Below are positions 23,101-33,930 of a stretch of 64,000 nucleotides of DNA, piece by piece. Position 1 is the first letter of the stretch. Each line of letters begins with the position of its first letter. The notes beneath the pieces were generated by a model. The model made no database searches, was not told the DNA's origin, and was given only the letters and a program-made list of their open reading frames with translations. The translations under genes and the position numbers were made by a program. The stretch covers positions 2,170,001 through 2,234,000 of the forward strand of contig NEEC01000015.1 in assembly GCA_002189035.1 (NCBI GenBank), read 5' to 3'. This DNA comes from Utricularia gibba (Eukaryota > Streptophyta > Magnoliopsida > Lamiales > Lentibulariaceae).

Positions 23101-23926
23101 TTTCAGGAGTTTAGGAAAATCAGTAGACCCTATATTGACCATGTTGCCACTGCTGCAAAGCCGCATGTTGAAAAAGTGTATACGGTTATAAGGCCATACA
23201 CACAAGAAGCTAAGCTTGTTTATGGAAGATTTCTGGAGCATGCTTCTAAATATCATCTTCAGGTATGCTGCAAGGATTAGCTATTACCTTTAGAATCCTG
23301 TGCTCGGAAGGCGTTTTGTGTTGAAGGCTTCTTAATGTGGAAGTAAAAGGGATAAAAAAATATTGGGGACGTTGGCTGAAGTAGAAAAAATACAGTCAGT
23401 AGGAGTGTTTCACGGAGTTGGCACTAGTGATCAACGTAGAGCATGTAGTATATCCATTTCAGTACATCATAGACTTGGAGTCAGGTTCACTATGTTCTCC
23501 TGGAGGCAATTAATAAACTAAAGTTTCTGAATGATGCAGGTTCAAGAAAAAGTTCAAGAGAAGCTCAAGAGTCATGACATTACAAAATCCGTGGCAACAA
23601 AAGAGCTGGTTTGGTTATCTGTATGTATCCAAGGGCATCTTCTATGCTTCTTTAGTCCTCGTCTGACGAATGTTTTGTGTTCCAGGCCTCTGTGTTGCTA
23701 TCTCTACCCGTAATTTTACTATTGAAAATATTTTCGGCAGTGTTCAGGTATGCAGCCTCACCATCTTTCCCCTCCATACCTCAAGTTTATTCCCAGTCTC
23801 TTCTCATCCTGCTGCATTTGTCTGCTCTTGGACGCCTTATACTGCAGTAAGAAGGCAACAAAGACGGTTCGAAGCTCCCATCACGCCCGAAGTCGCAAGG
23901 GGAAACGTGGGCATTCCGACAAGTAA
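20188..23926 (+). CDS. Coiled-coil, membrane-anchored protein (At4g31340/At2g24420-like)
   Basis: About ten small exons. The first encodes a signal peptide, [17 protein letters not shown], then [12 protein letters not shown] and [12 protein letters not shown]. The following exons give a long coiled coil: [79 protein letters not shown] and [15 protein letters not shown]. The second half has [32 protein letters not shown], a repeated amphipathic HVETVK/HVQTLT/HVEKVY pattern, and a transmembrane stretch [18 protein letters not shown] near 23700. The end is Arg/Lys/Ser-rich ([18 protein letters not shown]) with the TAA at 23924-23926. These proteins were once labelled myosin-heavy-chain-like, without evidence of motor activity; an ER or membrane location is inferred from the signal peptide and TM. 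Confidence 0.85.
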
Positions 23927-24561
23927 ACCCTCAAATGCTGCTGCTCCGCCAGTTCTGTTCACAGGTAGGCTGGTCTGGCCTGGCCTGGCCGTGCCGTTTT
24001 CGTGTTTCCGCGGTGGATGTAGAGAGGATTCCGGTGTTGGGTCTGAAGTGTCAGCAAGTTCCTAGTGTGGTCTGTTGATTCTGCTGTGTTCTCGACAGGG
24101 ATGCTGCTTTTACACACGGCGATTCCTGTGGGATGCTGTATTTACACTATTTTTCCCTCTGTTTTTGTCTTGTGTTTGTCAACGACGCCATGAATTACCC
24201 TCTTTTGATTCAGACCATAGCACACGCAAGAAGGTCTTTGAAAATTAATATAAATTAATGTTTCATAATTTTCAAAAAATAAAAATAATATTTTTAAATT
24301 TTAAGTTTTTTTAATAAATAAATGGTATTTAATATAAGTAATGGTGATGATGGTGATGTATTTCGGTGGGCTTTTTTTTTTAGAAAAAATTCCAAACTAG
24401 CTTTCCACCGGAAAGCCTTAAAAGAAAGAACAGGATGTGTCTGGGGCCATGGCGAATTTGCAAGGTCGCTGGAGATTTCGGCATCATTCTTCCTTGTTGC
24501 GCCCGGAGCTTCGAGTAGGAAATCTCTTAGTCGCAGGCCTTCTTTGTCCTTCGCCCGATTC

Positions 24562-25955
24562 ATGGCCGCTAGACTCGGTCTCACGGCCTCGCCATTTCAA
24601 GGTTATCTCGGCAGGTAAAATTGCTTACTTGGCGAAACTCGCACCTTGTGTTCTGAAAAATCAACGGGAGATTGAGAAGAATGTCTACTTGTTGACTAAG
24701 GAAAAGCGCATGGATGAAGCTGGACCCAAATGCGAAGAAGGCTAATCTTTCTGCCAGAAAGAAGGAGAGAATGAAGATTCCTAGTTACGGTGATGTTGCG
24801 GGAAGAAAGGGGGAGTTTCAGTTGAAGGACTTTTTCAGTCATCCCCGTGGAATTGAAGCGGTTTTGAACACTGGGGCTTTACAGAGCTATCATTCGCTCG
24901 ATACCAATTTGTACAGGTAGTGTTTCGATATTGTACTGGAGTTATCAGCCTTGGGCCCCTGATGTTTATCGAGCTCTGTTGTATTTTCTGCTTTTGGTGA
25001 AGAGGGTACTAGCAGCACCATGGTATTGCTGTATTTATCCGTTTCTAACATCTAATTATGAGCTGCGTGAAGGTGTGTGCTCCCTCAACTTCAGCTCCTC
25101 AACTTCAAGGTCTCCCCAGTTTTGGACTTGCGCGTGGTTACAACCGATGAAGATTGTGTGGTAGAGATGCTTTCTTGCAAGGTGATTCTTGATATTTCGA
25201 CCTCTATCCTTTCTTGAGGCTTCCTTGTGATTATCTTGTTTCTATTGAGAATGTCCGAATTCCAATGAACTTCAGTATAAATCTTACTTCAAGTATGATC
25301 TTTCTGTCCTGATGATCTGTACAAAATAAAAAAAGTCCTTGAAGAGAACATGGTTTAGTTTCAGGGCTCTGAGGAAGTGAACCAGCAGAATGAGCACTTC
25401 TCAGGTAGTTTACTGCCTTCTCATTATCTCCTGAATCCATTTTATCAGTTTCAAAATTTGGGGCTTTGAGTTATGCAGCTTCAATGCGGAACCATATAAA
25501 GTGGAAAACTATTGATGCTCAACAGTATTTAGACATTGATGTAAGCTTGGATCTTGTTCTGGAGGTCAGTCTTTTGCATCAGTGGCTCTAAGTGATCTCC
25601 ATACGAGAGTTTTATTGTTGCTGATTCTCATGCAGATCTATACACTTCCATTCACCTTGATGCCCATATCGGCTGTCGAGCGTCCAGGAATCTGTGAGTA
25701 ATCCAGGATTCAATTCATAAGTCAAACCAAAATCTGTGAATCTCTTCTGAAACTTGCTGCAGAACAAGTCCAATGATTTACCTGAACCCTGAGCAATGTA
25801 TTGTGTTTGCATATCCCAGAATGATGCAAGTGCTTGTCGACCGGCTGGTTCCATTGCTCACCCAACAACTGCTGCAGCATTATGAGGAATGGATTCAGCT
25901 ACAAACACAGACCGGGCGAACTCTACCGTCCATACGAGATGATCTTTCCATATGA
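24562..25955 (+). CDS. DUF1997 family protein (plastid-type; frame break in the penultimate exon)
   Basis: Exon 1 (ATG at 24562, MAARLGLTASPFQGYLGR) splices after about 24613 to an exon with KKANLSARKKERMKIPSYGD and FFSHPRGIEAVLNTGALQSY. The next exon begins at about 25070 and gives CVLPQLQLLNFKVSPVLDLR and EDCVVEMLSCK. Further exons give EVNQQNEHFS, HIKWKTIDAQQYLDIDVSLD, IYTLPFTLMPISAVERPG and finally MMQVLVDRLVPLLTQQLLQ. These are the hallmarks of plant DUF1997 proteins, whose function is unknown. The expected ERPGNLMMQVL junction forms only if one A is added at 25689-25690; as given, the splice yields a stop or forces a longer, unlikely exon. The start is uncertain because the N-terminus is poorly conserved. 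Confidence 0.75.
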
Positions 25956-26259
25956 TGTCTCAATGTCTGTGCATCATACATGACATTCTCATAAAACTTG
26001 GAACATTTGATGAAAGATGAAGTTATTCTTTAAGTCATCACTTAATAGTCTAAAATGATTGTATCTTGGGTTTCCCCATGCTGGTAAGGCGCTTTGGTTG
26101 TCTTTGTCAAATGGTTCCGTGCACAAGAGTGAAATGGAGAAGATAGATAACCGGGACTCCTTTGATTAGCATTATCATAATGTCACTGATATGGTAAAAA
26201 CATGGAGTTTCATAACAACCATCTTTGCTTCTGAAGATGATCACCATGAGCTGCAGCAG

Positions 26260-27169
26260 CTACTCAATCACTGCAGCAACTTTGCTACCAGTTTCTTCCA
26301 GGTAATCTTCACGGGCATTATCGGCAAGCATCAAGGCAACCAACCAAAAAGGCAAGAATCGAGCGAGAGAAATGCTCCTCCTCCAAGAACGCCTGTTTTC
26401 GCTGTTGGGCAAGCGGTCTCCAGGTTGTGATGAATGTTGCGAACCTGGTGGAGTTGCTCTGTCACTGTAGGCCATAGAAGCAGGGCTGCTGCTAACCCCG
26501 TTGTTGCCCTTTACCAAATACATGCGAAGTCAAGAACGAGCAACAAAACACACATCATGAACAGGGAGAAAACTCTGCTACAAATCAAAAGCTAAAGCCG
26601 GATCTCCATAAAGCATCATACTTCTTACAAGATAAGTTAAATCCAACTGTTTCCAACAGACACTAATAAGTTTCTGCAAGGAAGATGCACTTACAGGGCG
26701 ATATTCAGAAAGGCAAGAAAACCTTTGTTCCTGAGTAAAATTGCTCTGGGAACAGCCTTCCCTTTGTAGGGATAGAATACAGCGAAGTAGCCAGCCACGG
26801 TTGTGATGGCAAGGAACGCAGTGGACAAGTATCCCAGCACGACAGTGGGATCAGATGGATACTTGCATATCACCACATCGTTCCCGGGGATCGCAATACC
26901 CTCTGCAGGCTGCAAAAAAACGACAACAAAATCACAAGGCTTCTTAAGAAGTTCACTTTTTAGAATATTCGATACCGGTTTCACTATCAAAGGCAAACTT
27001 TGGACACCAAAAATTAAAAAAAAAAAAAAGGAACCGCAGAAACCACCGTAGGCAAATCCAACAAGGAAAAAGGGGCGACCTTTTTGTTTTCAGCGATGAT
27101 CCCGAGAATAAAGGATATTACTCCAAGGATTCCCACGATCATAGCCATCCGCTTGATAGTAAGCGCCAT
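26260..27169 (-). CDS. DUF1218 membrane protein (frame break in last exon)
   Basis: Three exons. The first, 27169 down to about 27080, encodes MALTIKRMAMIVGILGVISF and ILGIIAENKK, a signal-anchor helix. The second, about 26910-26690, gives IPGNDVVICKYPSDPTVVLG, YLSTAFLAITTVAGYFAVFY, PYKGKAVPRA and FLAFLNIAL. The third, near 26500-26260, gives LLLWPTVTEQLHQVRNIHHN, ETACPTAKTGVLGGGAFLSL, then WLVALMLADNAREDYLEE. Four hydrophobic helices and the paired Cys positions match the plant DUF1218 family, some of which (MWL) affect lignin deposition. The expected FWLVALM is disrupted: a run of five Ts on the coding strand (26346-26350) needs six to keep frame. As given, translation ends after FGWLP. Confidence 0.85.
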
Positions 27170-27902
27170 CGCTGCCACGCCCAACTGCGAGAAATTCACA
27201 AAAAAAAATCAGTGAACCCCATACTAAACCCTAGGAAAAGAGATCCAGATTAAGAGGATCATCGTCATCATCATCTTCGTTAATTCCCGATTTTCATACC
27301 GAAAAACAGGAAAAGGCACAGGGCTCGATTGCACAAGAATTACCAGAAAAAATTACATTAATACTAACCAGTGATGGAATCGAATCTCCCCTCTGCCCAA
27401 AAATTCAAACTGCTACTAACAGTAGATCCGACGACGAGATATGCGGATGAGAACTGACCCAGCAGACCGCTGACTTTCCATAGTTACTGCAGATTTGGAA
27501 AAATCTCCACAACCTTTTTTTTTCTTTTTTTTTGTTTTAAATGATTGGTATCCTCCAAACCCGGATCCGATTCTGAACGAATCGACCCTGACATGTCAGA
27601 GAATATTCCTTGTTTTTTAATACAAAATAACAATCATGTACTGCATCTATTATTAAAATATTTAACACAATATTGGTAATAATATCACATTTTTGAATTA
27701 TTTACAGCATCAAAATCATGTATTACAATATTGCTAAATATAATATTTTTTAAAAAAAACACTTTTAAATTATATATTACAAGGCGCATCCAGGAGCGTA
27801 TAGATAAATACCGGCTGCCAGGGCCACCGGTTCAAGATATTGGTCGGCTCTGCAAATTATTTGCTCGCTTGACTTTCAAGTCTGCCCCTTGAGGTCTGAT
27901 CC
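27170..27902. other. DUF1218 promoter/leader and GT77-1 promoter
   Basis: Divergent intergenic DNA. Its middle (27620-27780) is strongly AT-rich with repeated tattacaata/taatattg-like words and no coding potential. A leader intron for the DUF1218 gene may lie in the left part. Confidence 0.4.
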
Positions 27903-29210
27903 ATGACGAAAGCCGGCAGCTCGCCCTCCGATTCCGGCGACGACTTTATTGCCAAGCTCACCGCCGGTAAGTGCGCTGTCACCGCAAACAGCCGTCTGCT
28001 CTCCCGGGGAGTCATTAGATGGGCGGCGGGGCTCCTAGTTGCGACTTCTCTTATCATCGTTCTTACAATATCATTCGACGGTCGCAAGCCATCGCCGGTC
28101 GGACCATTGCCGGAATCTTGTCAGACGCAGACAAGTCATTTTTTTCCGGTAAGATTAAATTATATGGATGATTTATTTTTGTAATATTAATATTATTAAA
28201 TTATTCCAAAAAAATCCCCATCTGATGTGTTTGTACGAGAATGGTGGTAGTTAAAAAAATGAAAATATGTTTATGACGTCATTATTTGTAGGAAGGGATA
28301 GATAGGTCGGAGTTGAAGAAGACGCTGGAGAAGGCGGCAATGGAGGACAAGAGGACTGTGATAATCACGACGGTAAACTCAGCGTGGATGGCTCCGAATT
28401 CCATCTTCGATCTCTTTCTAGAGAGCTTTCGAAACGGAGATCAAACTCCCCAGCTTCTGAAGCACTTGCTCGTCGTGGCCTTGGACACGAATGCCTACTC
28501 CCGTTGCGTGGACGCGAATCTCCATTGCTACGCTCTGAGCACTCCCGGCGTAGATTTCTCCGGGGAGAAGGATTTCATGACCGGAGATTACCTGAAGATG
28601 ATGTGGAGACGCATCGAATTCCTGCGCGTCGTGCTCGAATTAGGACACCACTTCGTCTTCACCGTAATGAGATATATCTTTTTTTTATTGTGTTTGATTC
28701 TGGGAATGAATGAAGGAATGTGAGATGATGGAATCATGCTGTGTCAGGATGCAGATGTGATGTGGTTGCGGAACCCATTCCCCAGATTCTTCCCAGCTTA
28801 CGATTTCCAAATAGCGTGCGACTACTACCAGTACGGCCCCGAGGATCGGAGAAACCCCCCAACGGCGGATTCGTGCACGTCCGATCAAGCGACAGGACGG
28901 TACGGTTCTACGATTTCTGGTACCAGGCTCAAGAGTACTTCCCAGGTAAGCATGACCAGGATGTTCTCAACATGATCAAATTCGCCCCTTCATCGACCGG
29001 GTTGGGTTGACGATGCGGTTCCTGGAGACGGCGTACTTCGGCGGGTTCTGCCAGCCCAGCCGCGATCTGAACCAGGTGGTCACCATGCACGCCAACTGCT
29101 GCATCGGGTTGGAGAATAAGGTCCACGATATCAAAATGGTGATTGATGATTGGAAGCGCTACCGGAACAGCAGCGACGCATCCTGGACGATGCCCAGAAA
29201 ATGCGGCTGA
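27903..29210 (+). CDS. GT77-type glycosyltransferase, copy 1 (two frame breaks)
   Basis: The first exon gives an N-terminal cytosolic tail and one membrane anchor (WAAGLLVATSLIIVLTISF), so a type II Golgi protein. Exon 2 (about 28292-28660) gives LKKTLEKAAMEDKRTVIITT, SAWMAPNSIFDLFLESF, HLLVVALDTNAYSRC and FMTGDYLKMMWRRIEFLRVV. Exon 3 starts with DADVMWLRNPFPRFFP, containing the DxD metal-nucleotide motif, then GGFVHVRSSDRTVRFYDFWY, HDQDVLNMIKF and MHANCCIGLENKVHD. This is the Nucleotid_trans domain of At4g15970-like plant proteins, related to wall arabinosyl/xylosyl transferases. The frame breaks twice, at the C runs 28855-28860 and 28985-28988; each needs one more C. The second copy is intact at both sites. 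Donor and acceptor sugars are unknown. Confidence 0.85.
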
Positions 29211-30491
29211 AACATGACATGATGCCATCGTCTTTCAAAATACCGATGCTGTTGTGCATACTATTGTGAATTACATCACAGTAAACATATTTTCAACACC
29301 CTTTTCATACGTAAGTCTTTTTAATTAATTGATTTGTTACATATATTCTAAATAATTTTACCAAATTTCATAATCATTTTAAATATTTTTTTTTATTAAT
29401 TAAACTATAATATGTAGATGTTCCCACGCATATTTCATTCTAGAGAGAATTTATTCAAGACCGTTTGATATGAGTAGTAGTAGTATATATATATATACGT
29501 ATATTATTTATATAATTAGCCTCTTTGACCTTTGTGTATGTCATATACATGTTCAAAAAAATAATTATATTAATGATATAGTTGCACCAAACTATCATAG
29601 ACACACTAATTAATTAAACAATGATCTATGTGTAAACTTAAGTATACATTTTTTATACTATAGTATAAAATACCCTATTTTACTTACATACCTAGTGGAT
29701 ACAAGTGGTGGTTGGATTTGGGTAGTTGAATTACATACGTAGACACGGTGCCGCGTGCAAGATGAGACCCCTCCACACCCTAACCCTAACCCTACGCTTA
29801 GTATAAACCACTCTCATTTAATGTCGTTACGCACTATTTGCCTATACTAACAAGAAATCCAAACTTAAAATACGTTTTTCAGTTTCGTTATGGATTTGGT
29901 TTGGATCAAATTCAATATTTTTTAATTCTATTTTAAATTATTTGAAAATATTATTTAAACTATGATTGCATTTGATTTTGAGAAATCGATATGTTAAATG
30001 GGAAAGGGGTGTCTTTAAATAAAAAATATATTAATATTATATTTTATTTGATACATATAAAATATATATTGAGTATCAATTTTCTTGAACAACTTGAGAA
30101 GAATTTTACGCGAGGAAGAATTTTTTGGAAGAATAAAAATGATCGAAAATGAGATAAAAAAATTATGAAAATAAAATTATCTTAATGTCATATTAACAAA
30201 GGGTCTACTTGAATCCTTTGGAAAAAAAAAGAAAAAGAAATAAATAAAATGGGAATATTTATTGATTTCTATTCAAATTTGTGGATTACGGGGATTTATT
30301 ATATTCATTTAATATCTGGAATTAGGGTACATCTGGTTGACGCTCCGCTCCATGCAGCAAGCTCCCCTCCCGCTCTATTGCTTGTATAATTCAGTGTGTC
30401 CCCCTCTTTATTGATTGGCCAGGCTCTGAGGGTGCATAAATGAGGACTCCAGGGGTGCCATGGATGCTCCATCTTGCTCCAAAGAACTGAA
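29211..30491. other. AT-rich spacer between the GT77 copies
   Basis: No coding region is seen. It contains a TAG/TA microsatellite at 29473-29500, a 17-base telomere-like CCCTAA tract at 29778-29794, and long A/T-rich stretches. The last 150 bases should be the promoter of the second GT77 copy. Confidence 0.45.
29778..29794 (+). repeat. Telomere-like (CCCTAA)n micro-tract
   Basis: CCCTAACCCTAACCCTA. The 6-base unit TTAGGG differs from the 7-base TTTAGGG usual in plants. At under three units it may be chance or a telo-box-like promoter element. Confidence 0.5.
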
Positions 30492-31763
30492 ATGGCGTCG
30501 GTTATTAGCAGCTCCGACGACAAGTGCGGCGGAGATCGGAGTAGGACGAGCAACGACAGCAGCCTTCTCCGTGGGACAACCGCCACGGGATTGATTACGG
30601 TGATGCTGGTAGTCGCCACCACCGCCCTGGTTTTCTGCATAAGGAAATGGGAGTATGATCCGCACCAGCTATTTGCTGGATCTTATTCGGTTCCATGTCA
30701 TGGCACCTGGATGGAGGTAAGGTTACGTCTGCTGATAACAGGCATGAATGCATGATGATGAATCTATAATAACGCATTTTCGTGTGGTGTGGGCTTAGGA
30801 GGACGGCGAGACCTTGGAGCTGAGGAATACATTGGAGAAGGCTGCAATGGCGGACGGAAAGACAGTGATAATAACGACTGTAAACGCAGCATGGATGGCT
30901 CCGGACTCAGTTTTTGGTCTGTTTCTTGAGAGTTTTCGAATCGGGAATGGGACTCAGCATCTCTTGAGGCATTTGGTCGTCGTGGCGTTAGACCCTATTG
31001 CCTACCTCCGTTGCATGAATCTGGATGCAGGCCTCCATTGCTACGAGCTCACCACCGCCGGCGTTAACTTCTCCGATCAGAAGGGCTTCATGACCGGAGA
31101 TTACCTCAAGATGATGTGGAGACGGATTCTGTTTCTCAGCCAAGTACTGGAATTGGGCTACGATTTCGTCTTCACGGTAACGCACTTTCGGAAAATCGAT
31201 TTTTAGAAGTTAATTATAACTTATAATAAAATTGATTTTTAAATATTTTTAATATAAACGTGTAAAATATGTCAATTTATAATATTTTAATAATTTCAGG
31301 ACGCAGATGTGATGTGGTTCCGGAATCCGTTCCCGAGATTCTTCCCGGACGGTGACATCCAGATCGCGTGTGACAACTACGGCTACAACTCCACCGACCG
31401 GAGAAACTTTCCCAACGGCGGATTCGTCTACGTCCGATCGAGCGGAAAGACGGCGGAGTTCTACAAGTTCTGGTACACCGGAAGAGAATACTTTCCAGAC
31501 AAGCACGATCAAGACGTGCTGAACGCGATCAAGCTCAACCCTTTCGTGGACCGGGTGGGGTTAAGGATGCTGTTCTTGGAAACCGCCCAGTTCGGGGGGT
31601 TTTGCCAATCCGGCAAGGATCTTGACAAGGTGGTGACGATGCATGCGAACTGCTGCGTAGGCCTGGAAAACAAGATCCACGATCTCCGGATGGTGATCAC
31701 CGATTGGAAGGGTACGCCAACGGGACCCTCACGGCGTGGACGGTGCCCAGGAGCTGTGGGTAA
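30492..31763 (+). CDS. GT77-type glycosyltransferase, copy 2 (one frame break near C-terminus)
   Basis: A three-exon paralogue of the gene at 27903. It begins MASVISSSDDKCGG with a single anchor helix (TGLITVMLVVATTALVF), then ELRNTLEKAAMADGKTVIIT, AAWMAPDSVFGLFLESF, RHLVVVALDPIAYLRC and FMTGDYLKMMWRRILFLSQV. The third exon starts DADVMWFRNPFPRFFP (DxD motif), followed by NGGFVYVRSSGKTAEFYKFW, DKHDQDVLNAIKLNPFVDRV, FLETAQFGGFCQSGKDLD and MHANCCVGLENKIHD. It matches the At4g15970-like Nucleotid_trans family. The end slips at the G run 31710-31712; with one more base the tail becomes ANGTLTAWTVPRSCG and stops at 31761-31763, like copy 1 (SDASWTMPRKCG). Without it the frame runs on to 31788. Golgi wall-polysaccharide or glycoprotein glycosylation is inferred from the family. 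Confidence 0.88.
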
Positions 31764-31969
31764 CTCCGGTGTAGAAGGACTTCAGTGAGAGCTTATCAAA
31801 ATAATAATCTTTCGTTTCTTTTTTTCAATTCGCCAAAATACAGACACTACATGGCAGGGATGACACTGATAATGACTGATACAAAGGGATTTTGTGCGTT
31901 CGAATTGGAAGTCACTTACAGAGGTGGATTGGATCCATCCGTAGGGAAGAGTGTACGGTTGTTCCATTC

Positions 31970-32970
31970 TCACTGGTCCCCTTTCGTGCAATGCTGGTCT
32001 CCACCGTGTCGCGTGCAGCTCCTGTAGCCCAAGGCATGGAGGAAGCTACGGATCTCACCGGAGCTGGAGTTGGTGGACTGCATCATCTCATGGTGTGCAT
32101 AGATCAGGTAAGGAGCGTCTTTTTTCCTGGATAGCAGCTTCTTGGCGCCCTTCAAGACACGATACTCCCGCCCTCGAGCATCCACTTTGAGGATGAGCAC
32201 CGGATCCGGGGTCTCTCCGATGACCTCGTCCAGTGTTACCGACGTGGCATTGGACGCCATCGCTTTGTTCCACTTCATCTTCGCTCCGACTGAGGTCTTG
32301 TCAAGTTCGCCGATCGTCTGCGTTTTGGAATTAATTGTCTTTGGTTTACAAAAAAATATTAAAAGACGTTTGATTGAGAAGGAAAGTTGAATACCTCGTT
32401 CCCTGAGCCGTCGGAAACCACAGCCTGAAAAACTGTCACCAACTTCCGAAACCGATTCAGATGAATCCCCTCGCAGATCTTCATCACATTTCCCGTAACA
32501 GGCTCAAAAGCCAGCACCTTAAACCCCATAACCGCAGCAGAAAAGCTAACGATTCCATCATTCGCACCCACATCTACCACAATGCCTCCTCTTTTCTCAG
32601 CCCCCATCTTCCCTAACAGCGTCTGCACTGCCATCGACACATCGGGCCTCATGATGGGTACCGGCTTACGCGGAGGCGCGTCGGACACGTTCCGGGTGTC
32701 GCCCACGGGGTAAAGGAACGGGAACTTGAGGCCCTGGACAGTGGCCGCCGCAAGGGGACTGGCGCGGCGGAATTGTTTACATTTGACTGCTTTGATGGGT
32801 TTGGAGAAGGTTTGGTTTTGCTTACGGGGATTGAAGTTTGGCAGCGGGGACAAGGTTGAAAGATAGATGAAGAGTAAGAGGAGGACAAAGGTAGAGACGA
32901 AGAGGAACAAGTTTTTTGCACTGAATGCTACACTGGAGTGGCTGTGTTGTGTCCTCCATGGATAAGCCAT
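31970..32970 (-). CDS. FkbM-family SAM-dependent methyltransferase, membrane-anchored
   Basis: Two exons: 32970 to about 32393, and about 32322-31970. The N-terminus carries one transmembrane segment (NLFLFVSTFVLLLLFIYL), then a basic stem. The catalytic part holds GGIVVDVGANDGIVSFSA (the glycine-rich SAM motif I), FKVLAFEPVTGNV (acidic residue after strand 2) and, in exon 2, VTLDEVIGE, PVLILKVDARGREYRVLKGA and LIYAHHEMM. This is a type II protein of the plant FkbM methyltransferase group; the acceptor is unknown. It is convergent with the second GT77 gene about 200 bases away. The final segment, GYRSCTRHGGDQHCTKGDQ, ends at the stop 31970-31972. No frame break is seen. Confidence 0.87.
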
Positions 32971-33930
32971 TATGAGCTCACAGGGGGGATTGTTCCTCGG
33001 GAAAACGGAAGGAAAATTATATTTATTCTTGGAATGCTCGTGAGTCAACGCTGAACAGCCACTTACGGCACTGATGCTCCATTAATAAGCATTAAACAAC
33101 TCCAAACTCAATTATCCAGTCTGCAACCTCATTGGAGATCATAAAAGAAAAATACAAAAACTGCTGACCTTGAGACAAGCCTTCGCCTTCGCCTTGTAGC
33201 TGCAACAGCGGGAGACGATTACATTAATAGAGCTAAATGAAATGGAAGTCAAACGTAGAGCTAGAGAAGCCATGTGATATCTATGGATATAAATGCATAG
33301 AATCTAAGGCCTCAGGATGGTGAAGAGTGATTGGAAGAGGTTTACTGTACTGCATAGCCTACAGGGAGGCTCTCATGGGGAAAGTAAAATGGTACCTTGT
33401 TCTTTGCATTCCCCACACATGGTTCAATCCTCTGGTTGTATTCAAATAAATTGCGGGCCAGTCAATGAGGATTTCTACTTGATTCCAGGATTCTCAGATG
33501 CATATGATCACCACATTTGCATGGTAATAAGGGAATTTAAGACAATAGATGAATCGGCAATGCCTGGATAAGAAGTCCCCGGGAGGTAAATGAGAAATTC
33601 AACGGTTCACACTTGGTCATCAGAACCATATGATGATTCCCCAAATGACGAGTTCCGTTTCCTCATTTCTTCATAAGCAAATCCAAGGCCGCTATTTAGA
33701 TATTTACACTTGCAAATATAAATAAGACGTGTGGATAGATATTAACATTAAACTACGTATACTTAGAGGCCAGATTATTTATATCTAAGCATCCCAAGAA
33801 ACGAAGACATGGACACAAGGGGAAGCAGGTGAAGGTGTTCTACATTTCACTTTTATACAGAAACGCGTTCAATTCAAGCTAGAGTTGCATTGAAATGAGA
33901 TGCAAGGTATAGCGCAGGTGCAAGAATCAG
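32971..33930. other. FkbM promoter and 3' flank of the zinc-finger gene
   Basis: No recognisable gene. The 84-codon plus-strand frame at 33317 has no family features and is taken as chance. Confidence 0.4.

Noticed and set aside
24322..24561. ATG at 24322 as the DUF1997 start
   Set aside because: It lies in AT-rich promoter-like sequence and would add an 80-residue tail unlike family members; the ATG at 24562 fits better, though not certainly.
27903..31763. Calling both GT77 copies pseudogenes because of frame breaks
   Set aside because: All breaks are single missing bases in homopolymers, and the protein on both sides is fully conserved, including the DxD motif.
33317..33571. 84-codon plus-strand frame upstream of the FkbM gene
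   Set aside because: No motifs, no splice context, isolated between two minus-strand genes.
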